From Marinilabiliales bacterium (GTDB taxonomy: Bacteria > Bacteroidota > Bacteroidia > Bacteroidales > F082), in NCBI GenBank assembly GCA_002869365.1, contig PKTA01000080.1:1-33168 (forward strand): a DNA stretch of 33,168 bases. Direction: 5' to 3'. This document shows, in pieces, positions 23,406 to 32,954 of the stretch; positions within the stretch are counted from its first letter, which is position 1; each line of letters begins with the position of its first letter. The notes beneath the pieces are model-generated. The model worked only from the letters and a program-made list of their open reading frames with translations. It made no database searches and was not told the DNA's origin. The position numbers and the translations under genes were made by a program.

Positions 23406-25516
23406 TGGAAGACTTTCATAAATTATTTTATGATGAAGGCAAAGAATTGCTTGGCAAACTCGAAGAACAACTACTTCTTTTAGAGGATGATATGGAAAAT
23501 ATGGAAATTATTAATTCCATTTTTCGCATTCTCCACACACTTAAAGGCAGCGGTGCTATGTTTGGATTTGGTAACCTTAGTAGTTTTACCCACCGAATTG
23601 AATCTCTTTACGATGAAATAAGAAATAAAAAAATAAATATCTCTTCAGATATTATAAACCATACTTTAAAATCAGGCGACCTTATAAAAGAATTTATTGA
23701 GTCGGATGATGATGAAAACCTGCAAACCAAAGGAGACGAAATTCTTAAGGAACTGGAAAAACTCACTAACATTAAGCATGAAACTGAGAATGCTATAGAA
23801 GAAAAGGAATCTGAAGTTGTTACTAAAACAGAAAAAAATTCACAGATAAATTCAAATTTAAAACTCTATTATATTAGTTTTAAGCCCAATGAGGACATTT
23901 TTAAAGATGGTACAAAGCCCATTTATCTTATCGATGAATTATCCGATCTGGGAGAATCAATAATTAGTACAAATTTTAAAGGACTCCCCTATTTAAATGA
24001 CATAGAAACCGAAAAGTGTTATTTCAGTTGGGAAATACTTCTCTCCACAGAGGTAGATATTGATGAGATACAGGAAGTTTTCATCTTTGTGGAAGAGGAT
24101 AGTAAAATTGAAATTGAATTAGTTTCAGAAAAAGACATCTTTAGCAACGAAACCTATAAGCAAAAAGTAACGGAACTTTTTACACAGAATCTACAGGGTA
24201 AAGATGGTATAATAAAACTTATCAAATTATATGAAAAGGATATTGTTTCGTTACCAGCAGAAGAAGCAAAACACATTGAAGAAAAAGATGTTGAAAAAAT
24301 TGCAGAAATACTGCAAGAAGAAGATGAGATAAAAACAGAGAAGAAAAAACCTACAACAGAATCATCTACAAATATTGAAAGTGTAAGGATATCTTCCAAA
24401 AAACTTGACGAACTCATTAATTTGGTAAGTGAATTTGTTACCAATCAGGCTCGTCTTTTTAATATTGCATCAAAGCAAAACGATACACAACTATCTGAGT
24501 TAAGCGAAGATTTTCAAAATCTGGCCAGGCAATTTCGTGATATTGCTTTCGAGATGAGGCTAATACCAATCGACTCCCTAATTGTTAAGTTCAGGCGTTT
24601 GGTAAGAGATTTATCAAAACAACTAAGTAAGAAAGTTGATTTCATAGCAGAAGGAACTGATACTGAACTAGATAAAAATATTATATCTGCCATTTCCGAT
24701 CCAATTATGCATATCATAAGAAATTGTATGGACCACGGAATTGAACCCACAGAAATACGGACAAAAAGCAATAAACCGGAAATTGGCACCATAAAATTAT
24801 CATCTTACCAGTCGGGTTCACTAATAATCATTAGTATTAAAGATGATGGTGCAGGAATTGATGAAGAAGTACTAACAAAAAAAGCCATTGAAAAGAAGAT
24901 AATAAAAAGTGCTAAAGGACTAACAAAACAGGATATACTGAATTTGATTATGCATCCAGGATTTTCAACCAGCGAAAATGTTAGTGATGTTTCAGGTCGT
25001 GGAGTTGGAATGGATGTTGTAAAAAAGAATGTGGAAAGTCTTAGGGGAGATATTGAAATAAAGAGCGAGAAAGGCAAAGGGACGGAAATTATTATAAAAC
25101 TCCCATTAAGTTTATCAATTATTGACGGACTGCTTACGGGTGTAAACGGCTCTTATTACCTATTCCCGCTCTCATCAGTAAAAAAAATATTTAGTATTGA
25201 TAATAAGCAGATGGATTCTTCTTATAAGAATTTAATTCAGGTTGAAGGAAAACAATATCCATTTATAAGTCTGCCCAATGAGTTTAACAAAGCAAATAAT
25301 TATAAAGGCATAAAAAGTATGTTACTTGTCGACTACAAAGACCATGAAGTGGGTATAATAGTTGACGAAGTATTCTCTGAATATCAGGCAGTTTTAAAAC
25401 CATTGGATAAATTATTAAAGAAAAGTGATATCTTTTCAGGTGCATCCATTCTAGGCGATGGTAAACTGGCAATGGTAATAGATGTGCATATACTCATTAA
25501 TTATTTCAGCAATTAA
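23405..25516 (+). CDS. cheA: Chemotaxis histidine kinase CheA
   Basis: This 703-residue kinase relays receptor signals to CheY and CheB. In order: HPt (P1) domain at residues 1-105 with the phospho-acceptor H44 in HTLKGSGAMFGF; a P2-like response-regulator-binding domain at about 150-240 (LKLYYISFKPNEDIFKDG); an acidic linker; dimerisation (P3) from about 324 (VRISSKKLDELINLVSEF); an ATPase (P4) with N-box HIIRNCMDHGIEP near 435, G1 DDGAGID near 480 and G2 GRGVGMDVVKKN near 532; and a CheW-like P5 from about 570. All catalytic residues are present. It shares one base with cheY and is 10 bases from cheW. Confidence 0.96.
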   Translation: MEDFHKLFYDEGKELLGKLEEQLLLLEDDMENMEIINSIFRILHTLKGSGAMFGFGNLSSFTHRIESLYDEIRNKKINISSDIINHTLKSGDLIKEFIESDDDENLQTKGDEILKELEKLTNIKHETENAIEEKESEVVTKTEKNSQINSNLKLYYISFKPNEDIFKDGTKPIYLIDELSDLGESIISTNFKGLPYLNDIETEKCYFSWEILLSTEVDIDEIQEVFIFVEEDSKIEIELVSEKDIFSNETYKQKVTELFTQNLQGKDGIIKLIKLYEKDIVSLPAEEAKHIEEKDVEKIAEILQEEDEIKTEKKKPTTESSTNIESVRISSKKLDELINLVSEFVTNQARLFNIASKQNDTQLSELSEDFQNLARQFRDIAFEMRLIPIDSLIVKFRRLVRDLSKQLSKKVDFIAEGTDTELDKNIISAISDPIMHIIRNCMDHGIEPTEIRTKSNKPEIGTIKLSSYQSGSLIIISIKDDGAGIDEEVLTKKAIEKKIIKSAKGLTKQDILNLIMHPGFSTSENVSDVSGRGVGMDVVKKNVESLRGDIEIKSEKGKGTEIIIKLPLSLSIIDGLLTGVNGSYYLFPLSSVKKIFSIDNKQMDSSYKNLIQVEGKQYPFISLPNEFNKANNYKGIKSMLLVDYKDHEVGIIVDEVFSEYQAVLKPLDKLLKKSDIFSGASILGDGKLAMVIDVHILINYFSN

Positions 25517-25526
25517 TAAATTAGTA

Positions 25527-25985
25527 ATGAAAGAACAAGAAGGCCAAATAATATCATTTTTAAGTTTTAAATTAGGTAAGGAAGTGTTCGCCACAAATGT
25601 GAATATTACAAATAAAATACTTCAGTTACCTGAAATTACGAAAGTTCCACACGCTCATAATGATATGGTTGGAATTATAAACCACCACGGCAATGTTTTG
25701 CCTGTATTCGATTTGAGTGGCAAACTGGATTCCAAACAAAAAGATTATCAAAAAAATACCTGCGTAATAATATTGTCGGGCAGCGAGGATAATGAAAGTT
25801 CTCAATTCGGATTAATTGTAGATGAAGTACTTAGTGTAGATGAAATCTCAGAATCAGATATTTTACCGCCTCCAAACCTTGGAAGTTCTAAAAAACTAAG
25901 TAATATCAAAGGAATCTTTAAAAAGGCGGAAGAGTTTATAATGATACTCAATGTTGAAGAAATTTTTAAACAGATAAACAACTAG
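25527..25985 (+). CDS. cheW: Chemotaxis coupling protein CheW
   Basis: This 152-residue adaptor links receptors to CheA in the chemotaxis array. The single CheW domain shows [18 protein letters not shown], a loop [28 protein letters not shown] and [13 protein letters not shown]. The ATG at 25527 lies 10 bases after the cheA stop. A GTG further upstream inside cheA would add 15 residues unlike the family and is not favoured. The C-terminal part ends with [11 protein letters not shown], as expected for the last strand and helix. Confidence 0.93.
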   Translation: MKEQEGQIISFLSFKLGKEVFATNVNITNKILQLPEITKVPHAHNDMVGIINHHGNVLPVFDLSGKLDSKQKDYQKNTCVIILSGSEDNESSQFGLIVDEVLSVDEISESDILPPPNLGSSKKLSNIKGIFKKAEEFIMILNVEEIFKQINN

Positions 25986-26008
25986 AAACAAATTTAAATT
26001 ATATAAAA

Positions 26009-27994
26009 ATGAAAAATCTTTCCATTACAACCAAACTTATAATCTTTGTTTCCATACTTGGAATTGTTTGTGTAATAGCAATAGGATATATCTCAATAAC
26101 TGCAGCAAATAAGGTGTTATATAACACGGCGGTTAATCAGATAGAATCGATGGAGTTAAGTAAAAAACAACAGGTTGAAAGTTATATTAACAGGGGTAAA
26201 AAGTCGGTGGAAGTTTTAAAAATGTTTCCCAATATCAGGAATATTTTAACAAATGCTGATAAAGGTAGGAAATTGAATGACTCTCCTGAAACCACAAACG
26301 CCATCAATACATTTGCAATGGCTAACAATTTGGATAACATAATTTTACTTGATATTAAAAATGCAGGTGTCATTGTTAATTTAAGCAATTCTCATCTTAA
26401 TTCTGATGTTGTTGCTGAAAGCAAAAGCATAATATCGAAGTTATGGAAAGAGTGTATGCTTACAAACAGAGTTATTGTTACCGACATGGTTGAAAATGCA
26501 AACCTGAAACCCTCAATGTTTATAGGCTCAAGAGTTGAAGATGATGGTAAAATTATTGGCGTTTTGATAGCTTCAATCGACATAAAGCCCATTACTGACA
26601 TTATGGTTAATGACGGTACAATTAATAAGACTGCGGTATCTTTTATAGTTGGCAGCGATAATCTACTTCGTACAAATAGCACTAACAGCAAATCACCTAC
26701 TATTCTTAATACAAAAGAGATTTCTACCGCTACCAAAAAAGCATTTGAAGGATATAAGGGAACCGAATTAATAAAAAACTACAGTGGTAAAGAAGTTATG
26801 AGTTCCTACAATAAACTTGATATTGAAGGTCTTAATTGGGCGTTAATTACGGAAGTAGATAGTGATGATATTTTTTCAGGAAGAAATTCACTGGTAAACG
26901 CCATCCTGATTGTATCAATAATTGTTTTAATTGTGATGTTCCCCTCCTTATACCTTATTGGCAGAGTGATGATTAAGCCACTAAGGAAGGAAATTGATTA
27001 TGCAAGAGAAATAGCAGAAGGCAATCTGGAAGCAAAACTTGATATCGATCAAAAAGATGAAATAGGAGTTCTCGCCGAATCACTAAGGCAAATGGTTGAA
27101 AGAACAAAGGCAGTTATTGTTAGTGTTATTAATGCGGGTAATAATCTTGCCGATGCAAGTTTTCAACTTAGTGGTGCTTCACAGGATATTTCTATAGGTG
27201 CTTCCCAGCAGGCATCTTCCATAGAAGAAATTTCTGCTTCAATAGAAGAAATGACTTCCAATATTGAGCAAAATGCTGATAACGCAAAGAAAACAGAAGA
27301 GATAACTAAAAATGTAAATACCAAAGTAGTTGATGGAAGTGCAATTATTCTTTCATCGGTGGAGGCTATGGAAAAAATTGCCGACAAGATTTCAATTATC
27401 AGCGACATTGCATTCCAAACAAATATTTTAGCCTTAAATGCATCTGTGGAGGCAGCAAGAGCAGGAGAATACGGAAAGGGATTTGGAGTTGTAGCATCTG
27501 AAGTTGGTAAACTTGCCGAAAAAACGAAAGCCGCTGCATCGGAAATAAATGAAATTAGCAGGTCGAGTGTTGAAATAGCAGAAAAGACTAAAAATATTAT
27601 GAACGACCTGGTACCTAGTATTAAAAATTCATCAATGCTGGTACAGGAAATTTCAGCAGCAAGCAAGGAACAAAGAGATGCCTCCGATCAGATAAACAAT
27701 GCAATTCAGTTGTTAAACGACATTTCCCAGCAAAATGCAGCATCTTCTGAAGAAATGGCTACAAATAGCGAGGAACTATCAGGTCAGGCAGAGCAACTTC
27801 TGAATGTGATTGCACATTTTAAAGTGGAAAATAATGTAAGTGGTAATTTTGATTTTAATAAAAGTAAGCGGAAGTTAATTGGAGAGAAAAAATCTTTTGA
27901 TAGTAAAAGAGAATCCAGATCCACAAATAAAGGTATCAACATAAATTTATCGGGTGAAAAAGACGATTTAGACGATGGTTTTGAAAGGTTTTAA
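26009..27994 (+). CDS. Methyl-accepting chemotaxis protein with C-terminal tether motif
   Basis: This 661-residue receptor spans the inner membrane. TM1 is at about residues 9-31; a periplasmic sensor of about 260 residues, consistent with a double Cache domain, follows; TM2 is at about 296-318; then a HAMP domain and a long signalling coiled coil. The conserved hairpin tip carries [20 protein letters not shown] and [16 protein letters not shown] (about 466-506). The tail beyond residue 600 is a flexible basic linker ending DDGFERF. This ends in aromatic-x-x-aromatic, like the NWETF tether that CheR or CheB bind in E. coli receptors. The ligand is unknown. It lies 23 bases after cheW and 9 bases before cheR. 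Confidence 0.92.
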   Translation: MKNLSITTKLIIFVSILGIVCVIAIGYISITAANKVLYNTAVNQIESMELSKKQQVESYINRGKKSVEVLKMFPNIRNILTNADKGRKLNDSPETTNAINTFAMANNLDNIILLDIKNAGVIVNLSNSHLNSDVVAESKSIISKLWKECMLTNRVIVTDMVENANLKPSMFIGSRVEDDGKIIGVLIASIDIKPITDIMVNDGTINKTAVSFIVGSDNLLRTNSTNSKSPTILNTKEISTATKKAFEGYKGTELIKNYSGKEVMSSYNKLDIEGLNWALITEVDSDDIFSGRNSLVNAILIVSIIVLIVMFPSLYLIGRVMIKPLRKEIDYAREIAEGNLEAKLDIDQKDEIGVLAESLRQMVERTKAVIVSVINAGNNLADASFQLSGASQDISIGASQQASSIEEISASIEEMTSNIEQNADNAKKTEEITKNVNTKVVDGSAIILSSVEAMEKIADKISIISDIAFQTNILALNASVEAARAGEYGKGFGVVASEVGKLAEKTKAAASEINEISRSSVEIAEKTKNIMNDLVPSIKNSSMLVQEISAASKEQRDASDQINNAIQLLNDISQQNAASSEEMATNSEELSGQAEQLLNVIAHFKVENNVSGNFDFNKSKRKLIGEKKSFDSKRESRSTNKGININLSGEKDDLDDGFERF

Positions 27995-28003
27995 TATATC
28001 ATA

Positions 28004-28840
28004 ATGATAAAAAACGATCCATACGGCGATTTGTCTGACAAAGACTTCAAACAGATAAGTGATTATATATATGATAATTACGGCATCTTACTCTATCCTA
28101 AAAAGAAGTTGTTAGTTAAGTCGCGACTTCAAAAAAGGATTAAAAAGTTAAATCTTAATACTTACTCTGAATATTGCAAATACCTTTTAAATAATGAGGA
28201 TGAGTCGGTTGAAATGATCGACAGAATATCAACAAATAAAACTGATTTTTTTCGGGAAGTAAGTCATTTTCACTATTTGAGAGAAGAAATTTTAAAAGGA
28301 TATTTTCAGGATATTAATACAAATGGATTAAAAATATGGAGTGCTGCATGCTCCTCGGGTCAAGAGCCATATAGTTTGGCAATGATGCTTGAGGATATTT
28401 CAAACACAAAGAAATTCAATTTCGAAATTATGGCTTCCGATATTAGTATTAGCATGTTGAAAACAGCAAAAACTGCCATTTATCCTTTTGCATTAATTAA
28501 TCAGATTCCTGATAACTACATTAGAAAATATCTGTTAAAAAGCAAGGACAACTCAAAAGCTCAGTTCAGGATAGCCCCTGAAATAATGTCGAAAACTAAG
28601 TTTTTCTTTCATAACCTTTTGGCTGACAAAGTAAAATATCCTTATAATTTTGATGTGATTTTCTGTAGAAACACTTTAATATATTTTGATAGAGAAACGC
28701 AAGCCAAGGTAATTAGCAAACTACTTAACAAATTAAATAACAATGGCTTACTGTTTTTAGGACATTCTGAATCACTTATAAATATGAATCTTAATCTGGA
28801 AGTTGTATACCCTTCTGTTTACAAAAAAAATTATAAATAA
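28004..28840 (+). CDS. cheR: Chemotaxis protein methyltransferase CheR
   Basis: This 278-residue enzyme transfers methyl groups from S-adenosylmethionine to glutamates of the receptor for adaptation. The N-terminal helical domain contains LLVKSRLQKRIKKLNL and ends at STNKTDFFRE. The SAM-binding domain shows IWSAACSSGQEPYSLAM (near residue 113), ASDIS and the FCRNTLIYF motif (near residue 220), then LGHSESL. The family motif has RNVLIYF; the threonine here is a minor change. It lies between the receptor gene and the kinase-like gene, with a 5-base gap to the latter. Confidence 0.94.
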   Translation: MIKNDPYGDLSDKDFKQISDYIYDNYGILLYPKKKLLVKSRLQKRIKKLNLNTYSEYCKYLLNNEDESVEMIDRISTNKTDFFREVSHFHYLREEILKGYFQDINTNGLKIWSAACSSGQEPYSLAMMLEDISNTKKFNFEIMASDISISMLKTAKTAIYPFALINQIPDNYIRKYLLKSKDNSKAQFRIAPEIMSKTKFFFHNLLADKVKYPYNFDVIFCRNTLIYFDRETQAKVISKLLNKLNNNGLLFLGHSESLINMNLNLEVVYPSVYKKNYK

Positions 28841-28845
28841 TTATC

Positions 28846-29667
28846 ATGAGTGCACCTGAGATTATAAAATTAAAGCAGCAAATCGAGGAGTTAATATCTG
28901 ATAATAAGAAATTAAATTCCAAGCTTGAAGAATCAGAAATGATGAAAACTCATTTCATAAGTAATGTTATGAACGAGATATACAATCCTTTTGCTTCAAT
29001 AATATCGATGGCTGAAAACATAAAAACTCTTAAGGAGGATAATTTACATAAGGCCAATGATATGGCTAAAATAATTGTAGATGAAGCACAAAAACTCGAC
29101 TTTCAACTTAAAAATCTGTTTGCAGCAGCCAGGCTGGAAGCAGGAGTTGAAGATCTTGAGTATGTAAATACAGATTTAAGCCATATTGTTGATCCGATTT
29201 TACATAAACTAAAGAATGAAATCGATATACGCGATTTGTCCATTGATTACACCTGTGATTTTGGAGAAAATAGTTTTTTCCACACCGATAAAAATAAATT
29301 AATATTAATTGTTGAGAATTTAGTTAGCAATGCCGTTAAGTTCAGCAAGGACAATGGAAAAGTAGGAATATCCATATTCAAAGGAGAAAATACCATAGAA
29401 ATAAAAGTCACTAATACACCTCCAAAAGGTCTAAAAATAAATGTGGATGAGGCCTTCGACAGGTTTAAACGTGGCGATTCTACAATTAATTCTGTTAGAG
29501 GTGGCAATGGGCTGGGTTTATCAATAGTTAAAGAATATGTTGATCTGCTAAATGGTGATCTTTCAATTGATCAGAATGGTAAACTAAACATTACTATATA
29601 TATTCCAGAACAAATAAAGGATATAAATTCAGAAGATGATATATTAACCGAAGAAGAGTTTTTTTAG
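28846..29667 (+). CDS. Degenerate histidine-kinase-like protein in the chemotaxis operon
   Basis: This 273-residue cytoplasmic protein is built like a histidine kinase core: an N-terminal coiled coil (residues 4-33), a dimerisation helix pair (about 35-100) and an ATPase-type domain (about 145-255). The H-box reads NVMNEIYNP where active kinases have NMSHEIRTP, so Asn43 stands at the phospho-acceptor position. The N-box (NLVSNAVKFS) and G2 box (GGNGLGLSIVKEY) are kept, but the G1 box DxGxG is replaced by VTNTPPKG. Autophosphorylation by the usual route is therefore not expected. It may be a pseudokinase adaptor, a phosphatase or an allosteric partner of CheA. The tail is acidic and ends EEEFF. 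Gaps of 5 bases to cheR and 1 base to cheD tie it to chemotaxis. Confidence 0.85.
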   Translation: MSAPEIIKLKQQIEELISDNKKLNSKLEESEMMKTHFISNVMNEIYNPFASIISMAENIKTLKEDNLHKANDMAKIIVDEAQKLDFQLKNLFAAARLEAGVEDLEYVNTDLSHIVDPILHKLKNEIDIRDLSIDYTCDFGENSFFHTDKNKLILIVENLVSNAVKFSKDNGKVGISIFKGENTIEIKVTNTPPKGLKINVDEAFDRFKRGDSTINSVRGGNGLGLSIVKEYVDLLNGDLSIDQNGKLNITIYIPEQIKDINSEDDILTEEEFF

Positions 29668-29668
29668 G

Positions 29669-30136
29669 ATGAGTGAAGCAATTAAATTTTTCTTACTTCC
29701 CGGTGCTATAAAAGTTTCAAAGCATCCAATGGAAATTACCACCTTACTTGGTTCTTGTGTTGCTGTATGTTTGTGGGACAAGGAACTACATTATGGTGGT
29801 ATTAATCATTATTTGATGCCATTTTGGAATGGAAACGGGCTGGCATCTCCAAAGTATGGAAATATTGCAATTGAAAGGCTAATAAATAATATGATGTTGA
29901 TGGGATGTCAACAAAAAAATATAATAGCAAAAGTTTTCGGTGGTGCATCGGTATTAAATTCTTCAGAAAACTCATTTGCCATAGGGGCAAGAAATATAAA
30001 ATTTCAAGAGGATGAATTAAAAAACTACGGTATAAAAACTATAGCCAGTAGCCTTGGGGGAGTTTTAGGCCGTAAAATTCTTTTTAATACCGAAACCGGA
30101 TTGATAAAAATGAAATATATTAAACAGCAAGGGTAA
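29669..30136 (+). CDS. cheD: Chemoreceptor glutamine deamidase CheD
   Basis: CheD deamidates receptor glutamines, making them methylatable, and in some bacteria also interacts with CheC. The 155 residues show the catalytic triad in the expected spacing: T24 and C30 in TTLLGSCVAVCLWD, and H47 in GGINHYLMP. The later KVFGGASV and GARNI motifs are also present. It starts one base after the kinase-like gene and ends 24 bases before cheB. No cheC is visible in the window. Confidence 0.94.
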   Translation: MSEAIKFFLLPGAIKVSKHPMEITTLLGSCVAVCLWDKELHYGGINHYLMPFWNGNGLASPKYGNIAIERLINNMMLMGCQQKNIIAKVFGGASVLNSSENSFAIGARNIKFQEDELKNYGIKTIASSLGGVLGRKILFNTETGLIKMKYIKQQG

Positions 30137-30160
30137 ATACTAAAGACACTAAATAAAGAC

Positions 30161-31216
30161 ATGGAAAAAATTAAAGTTTTGGTTGTTGATGATTCGGCCT
30201 TAGTAAGGCAAAGTTTAAGCAGAATTATTCAGGAATCCTCTAATTTGGAACTCATTGCAACTGCCGCCGATCCATATTTTGCTGTAGCCAAAATGAAAGA
30301 CCAAAAACCCGATGTAATTACTCTGGACATTCAGATGCCTAAAATGGACGGACTTACTTTCCTTAAAAAAATTATGGCACAGCATCCTATTCCTGTGGTT
30401 ATTATATCCAGTATTGCTAAAAAGGATAGTGAAATAGCATTAGAAGCCTATCGGTTGGGAGCCTCAGAAGTAATAGAAAAACCAAACTTTACCGATGATA
30501 GTATTTATAATTATTGGAAAACAAGGTTTAACGATGCAATAATTGCAGCTTCCAAATCTAATCTGTCTAAAATACGCAGTTACAAACATCTACAAATTGA
30601 AAACAAAGTAAATACAGATATTGTTCAACAACGGATACCCAGCAAAAGTGACAGATTGATATTAATGGGATCCTCAGCAGGAGGAACAGAAGTAATAAAT
30701 ACAATACTTGCGAATTTGCCAGCAAATACTGCTCCCATAGCAATAGTACAACATATGCCTGAAAACTTCACAAAGTCGTATTCCGAAAGGCTTGATAAAA
30801 ATAGTTTAATAAATGTAAGTGAAGCAAAATCAGGAGATAAACTGAATCATGGAACTGCTTTTATTGCCCCTGGAAATATGCATCTTTTGGTAAGAAACAA
30901 ACCTGCTGGATTATTCCTGGCTCTTGATGATGGTGAAAAACTGAATAGGCACAAACCCTCGGTGGATGTATTATTTGAATCCGCATCTCAGTTAAGCGGA
31001 AAAAAAATTATGGCAATAATCCTTTCAGGCATGGGCAACGATGGTACTAATTCCATGATGAAATTAAAAGAAAAGGGAGCTATTACTATTGCTCAAAATG
31101 AGGAAACCAGCATAATATATGGGATGCCAAGAGAGGCGTTTTTGTCGGGAGCCGCCGACTATTCCTTGTCGATAAAGGAAATTATAGAAAAAATTAAAGA
31201 TTTCTCTGTTAAATAA
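30161..31216 (+). CDS. cheB: Chemotaxis methylesterase CheB
   Basis: This 351-residue enzyme removes methyl groups from the receptor when phosphorylated by CheA. The receiver domain has D10-D11, phospho-acceptor D56 in TLDIQMP, and the conserved lysine in EKPNF (near 110). The esterase domain, from about residue 163, has the catalytic serine in MGSSAGG (Ser172), the histidine in VQHMPENF, and the aspartate in GMGNDG. The linker is short. It closes the chemotaxis operon. The separate promoter of the next gene overlaps its last codons. Confidence 0.95.
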   Translation: MEKIKVLVVDDSALVRQSLSRIIQESSNLELIATAADPYFAVAKMKDQKPDVITLDIQMPKMDGLTFLKKIMAQHPIPVVIISSIAKKDSEIALEAYRLGASEVIEKPNFTDDSIYNYWKTRFNDAIIAASKSNLSKIRSYKHLQIENKVNTDIVQQRIPSKSDRLILMGSSAGGTEVINTILANLPANTAPIAIVQHMPENFTKSYSERLDKNSLINVSEAKSGDKLNHGTAFIAPGNMHLLVRNKPAGLFLALDDGEKLNRHKPSVDVLFESASQLSGKKIMAIILSGMGNDGTNSMMKLKEKGAITIAQNEETSIIYGMPREAFLSGAADYSLSIKEIIEKIKDFSVK

Positions 31217-31231
31217 TAATACCTATATTTG
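31201..31231 (+). promoter_or_regulatory. Promoter of the hybrid kinase, inside the end of cheB
   Basis: TTTC at 31201-31204 (one mismatch to TTTG) and TATATTTG at 31224-31231 (exact) are 19 bases apart. Transcription would begin about 15 bases before the ATG at 31253. The -33 element lies within the last cheB codons. Confidence 0.65.
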
Positions 31232-31252
31232 AAAATCTCTGTTTGATAGATT

Positions 31253-32818
31253 ATGAAAAAAGAAGATGCGCCAAGAGTTTTAATAGTTGACGATTCAAAA
31301 TCAAGTTTACTTCATATGAAGCAAATCCTTGTTAACAAGGAGAATTATCAGGTGGCAACTGCCGAGAATGGTGTAAGTGCAATAAAAAAAGCCAAAGCAC
31401 AGAAACTTGATTTGATCCTTCTTGATGTTGTTATGCCCGACATTTCAGGATTCGAAGTTTGCCGAAAACTCAAAGAGATGCCACAAACTGCGGATGTTCC
31501 TATTATTTTCCTTACTTCTCTAACAGAAAACAAAAGTATTATAGAAGGTTTTAATGCAGGTGCTGTAGATTATGTAAGAAAACCATTTGTTGAAGAGGAA
31601 CTAATAGCAAGAGTAAAAGTTCATATCGAACTTAAAAAAATACAAAACCAATTACGCAAGGCAAAGGAAGATGCTGAAATGGCTACTAATGCTAAATCGA
31701 TGTTTTTGGCAAATATGTCGCATGAAATAAGAACACCTATGAATGGTGTAATCGGCATGGTTGAAGCTTTAAAAAGCACTCCTTTAAACGAAGACCAAAA
31801 GGAATACCTGGAGATAGTTGAAATTTCTTCTGAGAATTTACTCTCTGTAATCAATGATATTTTAGACTTCTCGAAAGTTGAAGCAGGGCAAATAGAATTC
31901 GAAAATGTAACATTTAACTTAGCCGATTGTTTAGAAGAAGTTGTTAAACTATTAAACTTTAAAGCTGAAGAAAAGCATCTTTATCTGAATTTAAAGCATG
32001 ATGATTCAATACCTTACTATTTAATTGGTGATCCTTTACGGATAAAACAAATATTGATAAATCTGGTAAATAATGCAGTAAAGTTCACAAATGAGGGAGG
32101 CATTGAAATAGAGAGCAAACTCCTTACCATAAAGGACGATATTGCAGAAATAAAATTCTCTGTTAAGGATACCGGGATTGGAATTTCCAAGGAAGGAAAG
32201 TCGAAGCTTTTCAAATCATTTTCACAGGCCGATGCATCTACCACCCGTAAGTACGGAGGAACAGGGCTTGGACTGGCAATTTCTAAAAGCCTGAGCAAAA
32301 TGATGAGTTGTAATATAGGCGTAGATAGTGAAGAAGGGGATGGTTCTACATTCTGGTTTACTGCAAAATTATTCATCACAGATGAAGAATCCCTGAAAAC
32401 AGGATTTACAAATCAGAAGGAGAGTGTAACTATTAATCAACTCAAAGTTTTGGTTGCTGAAGACAATGTAATTAATCAAAGGGTAGCAACTTTTAACCTA
32501 GAGAAATTAGGGATAGAAGTTGACATTGCCAATGATGGTAAAGAGGCCTTGGAAATGTTTAAAAAAAGGGATTACCATATTGTTTTTATGGACATTCAAA
32601 TGCCTGTAATGGACGGTTTGGAATCTACCAGGAAGATCAGAGCTTTTGAAAGAGATTCAGATTCCACATGTAAAACACCCATAATTGCAATGACTGCTAA
32701 TACATTAAAAGGCGATAAGGAAAATTTCATGAAATCCGGCTTTACCGACTACATCAGTAAGCCATTCAAGTCCAGCGAGTTAACTCTACTAATTAATAAG
32801 GTCGCAAAAAAAGTTTAA
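31253..32818 (+). CDS. Receiver-histidine kinase-receiver hybrid protein
   Basis: The 521-residue protein is soluble, with no membrane segment. An N-terminal receiver (D58 in LLDVVMP) is followed by a short coiled coil, a HisKA domain with an intact H-box FLANMSHEIRTP (phospho-acceptor H157), an ATPase with N-box NLVNNAVKFT, G1 DTGIGI and G2 GGTGLGLAIS, and a C-terminal receiver (D447 in FMDIQMPVMDG). Everything needed for phosphotransfer is present. Signals probably enter through the first receiver, which could be phosphorylated by CheA or another kinase; this is inference. The gene has its own promoter 36 bases after cheB, so it is linked to the chemotaxis operon but can be expressed separately. 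No HPt or output gene follows. Confidence 0.93.
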   Translation: MKKEDAPRVLIVDDSKSSLLHMKQILVNKENYQVATAENGVSAIKKAKAQKLDLILLDVVMPDISGFEVCRKLKEMPQTADVPIIFLTSLTENKSIIEGFNAGAVDYVRKPFVEEELIARVKVHIELKKIQNQLRKAKEDAEMATNAKSMFLANMSHEIRTPMNGVIGMVEALKSTPLNEDQKEYLEIVEISSENLLSVINDILDFSKVEAGQIEFENVTFNLADCLEEVVKLLNFKAEEKHLYLNLKHDDSIPYYLIGDPLRIKQILINLVNNAVKFTNEGGIEIESKLLTIKDDIAEIKFSVKDTGIGISKEGKSKLFKSFSQADASTTRKYGGTGLGLAISKSLSKMMSCNIGVDSEEGDGSTFWFTAKLFITDEESLKTGFTNQKESVTINQLKVLVAEDNVINQRVATFNLEKLGIEVDIANDGKEALEMFKKRDYHIVFMDIQMPVMDGLESTRKIRAFERDSDSTCKTPIIAMTANTLKGDKENFMKSGFTDYISKPFKSSELTLLINKVAKKV

Positions 32819-32855
32819 AAAACTCTCAAATTTCTTTTTCATTTCAAATTTTTAT

Positions 32856-32863
32856 TACATTTG
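32856..32863 (+). promoter_or_regulatory. Promoter of the tRNA-Pro unit
   Basis: TACATTTG matches the -7 element and GCACCCTC follows, as at tRNA-Ser (GCACTCGC). A -33 candidate is only a T-rich run. Transcription would start just before the tRNA-like copy at 32875. Confidence 0.65.
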
Positions 32864-32874
32864 CACCCTCAAAA

Positions 32875-32950
32875 CGGGGTATGGCCCGTGCCGGTTTATG
32901 CGTCCTGACTGCAACGTCAGGGAGACCGCAGGAACAGGAGAAACCATACA
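32875..32950 (+). pseudogene. Degenerate tRNA-like copy of tRNA-Pro
   Basis: The sequence begins CGGGGTATGGCCC and continues with CCGGTT, GCG and GGAGACCGCAGG, all shared in order with the intact tRNA-Pro 80 bases downstream. The anticodon arm differs (CCTGAC, loop TGCAAC, GTCAGG). The T loop and the 3' acceptor strand are missing, so it cannot form a normal cloverleaf. It is most likely a decayed tandem duplicate transcribed with the tRNA. Confidence 0.65.
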
Positions 32951-32954
32951 AACA

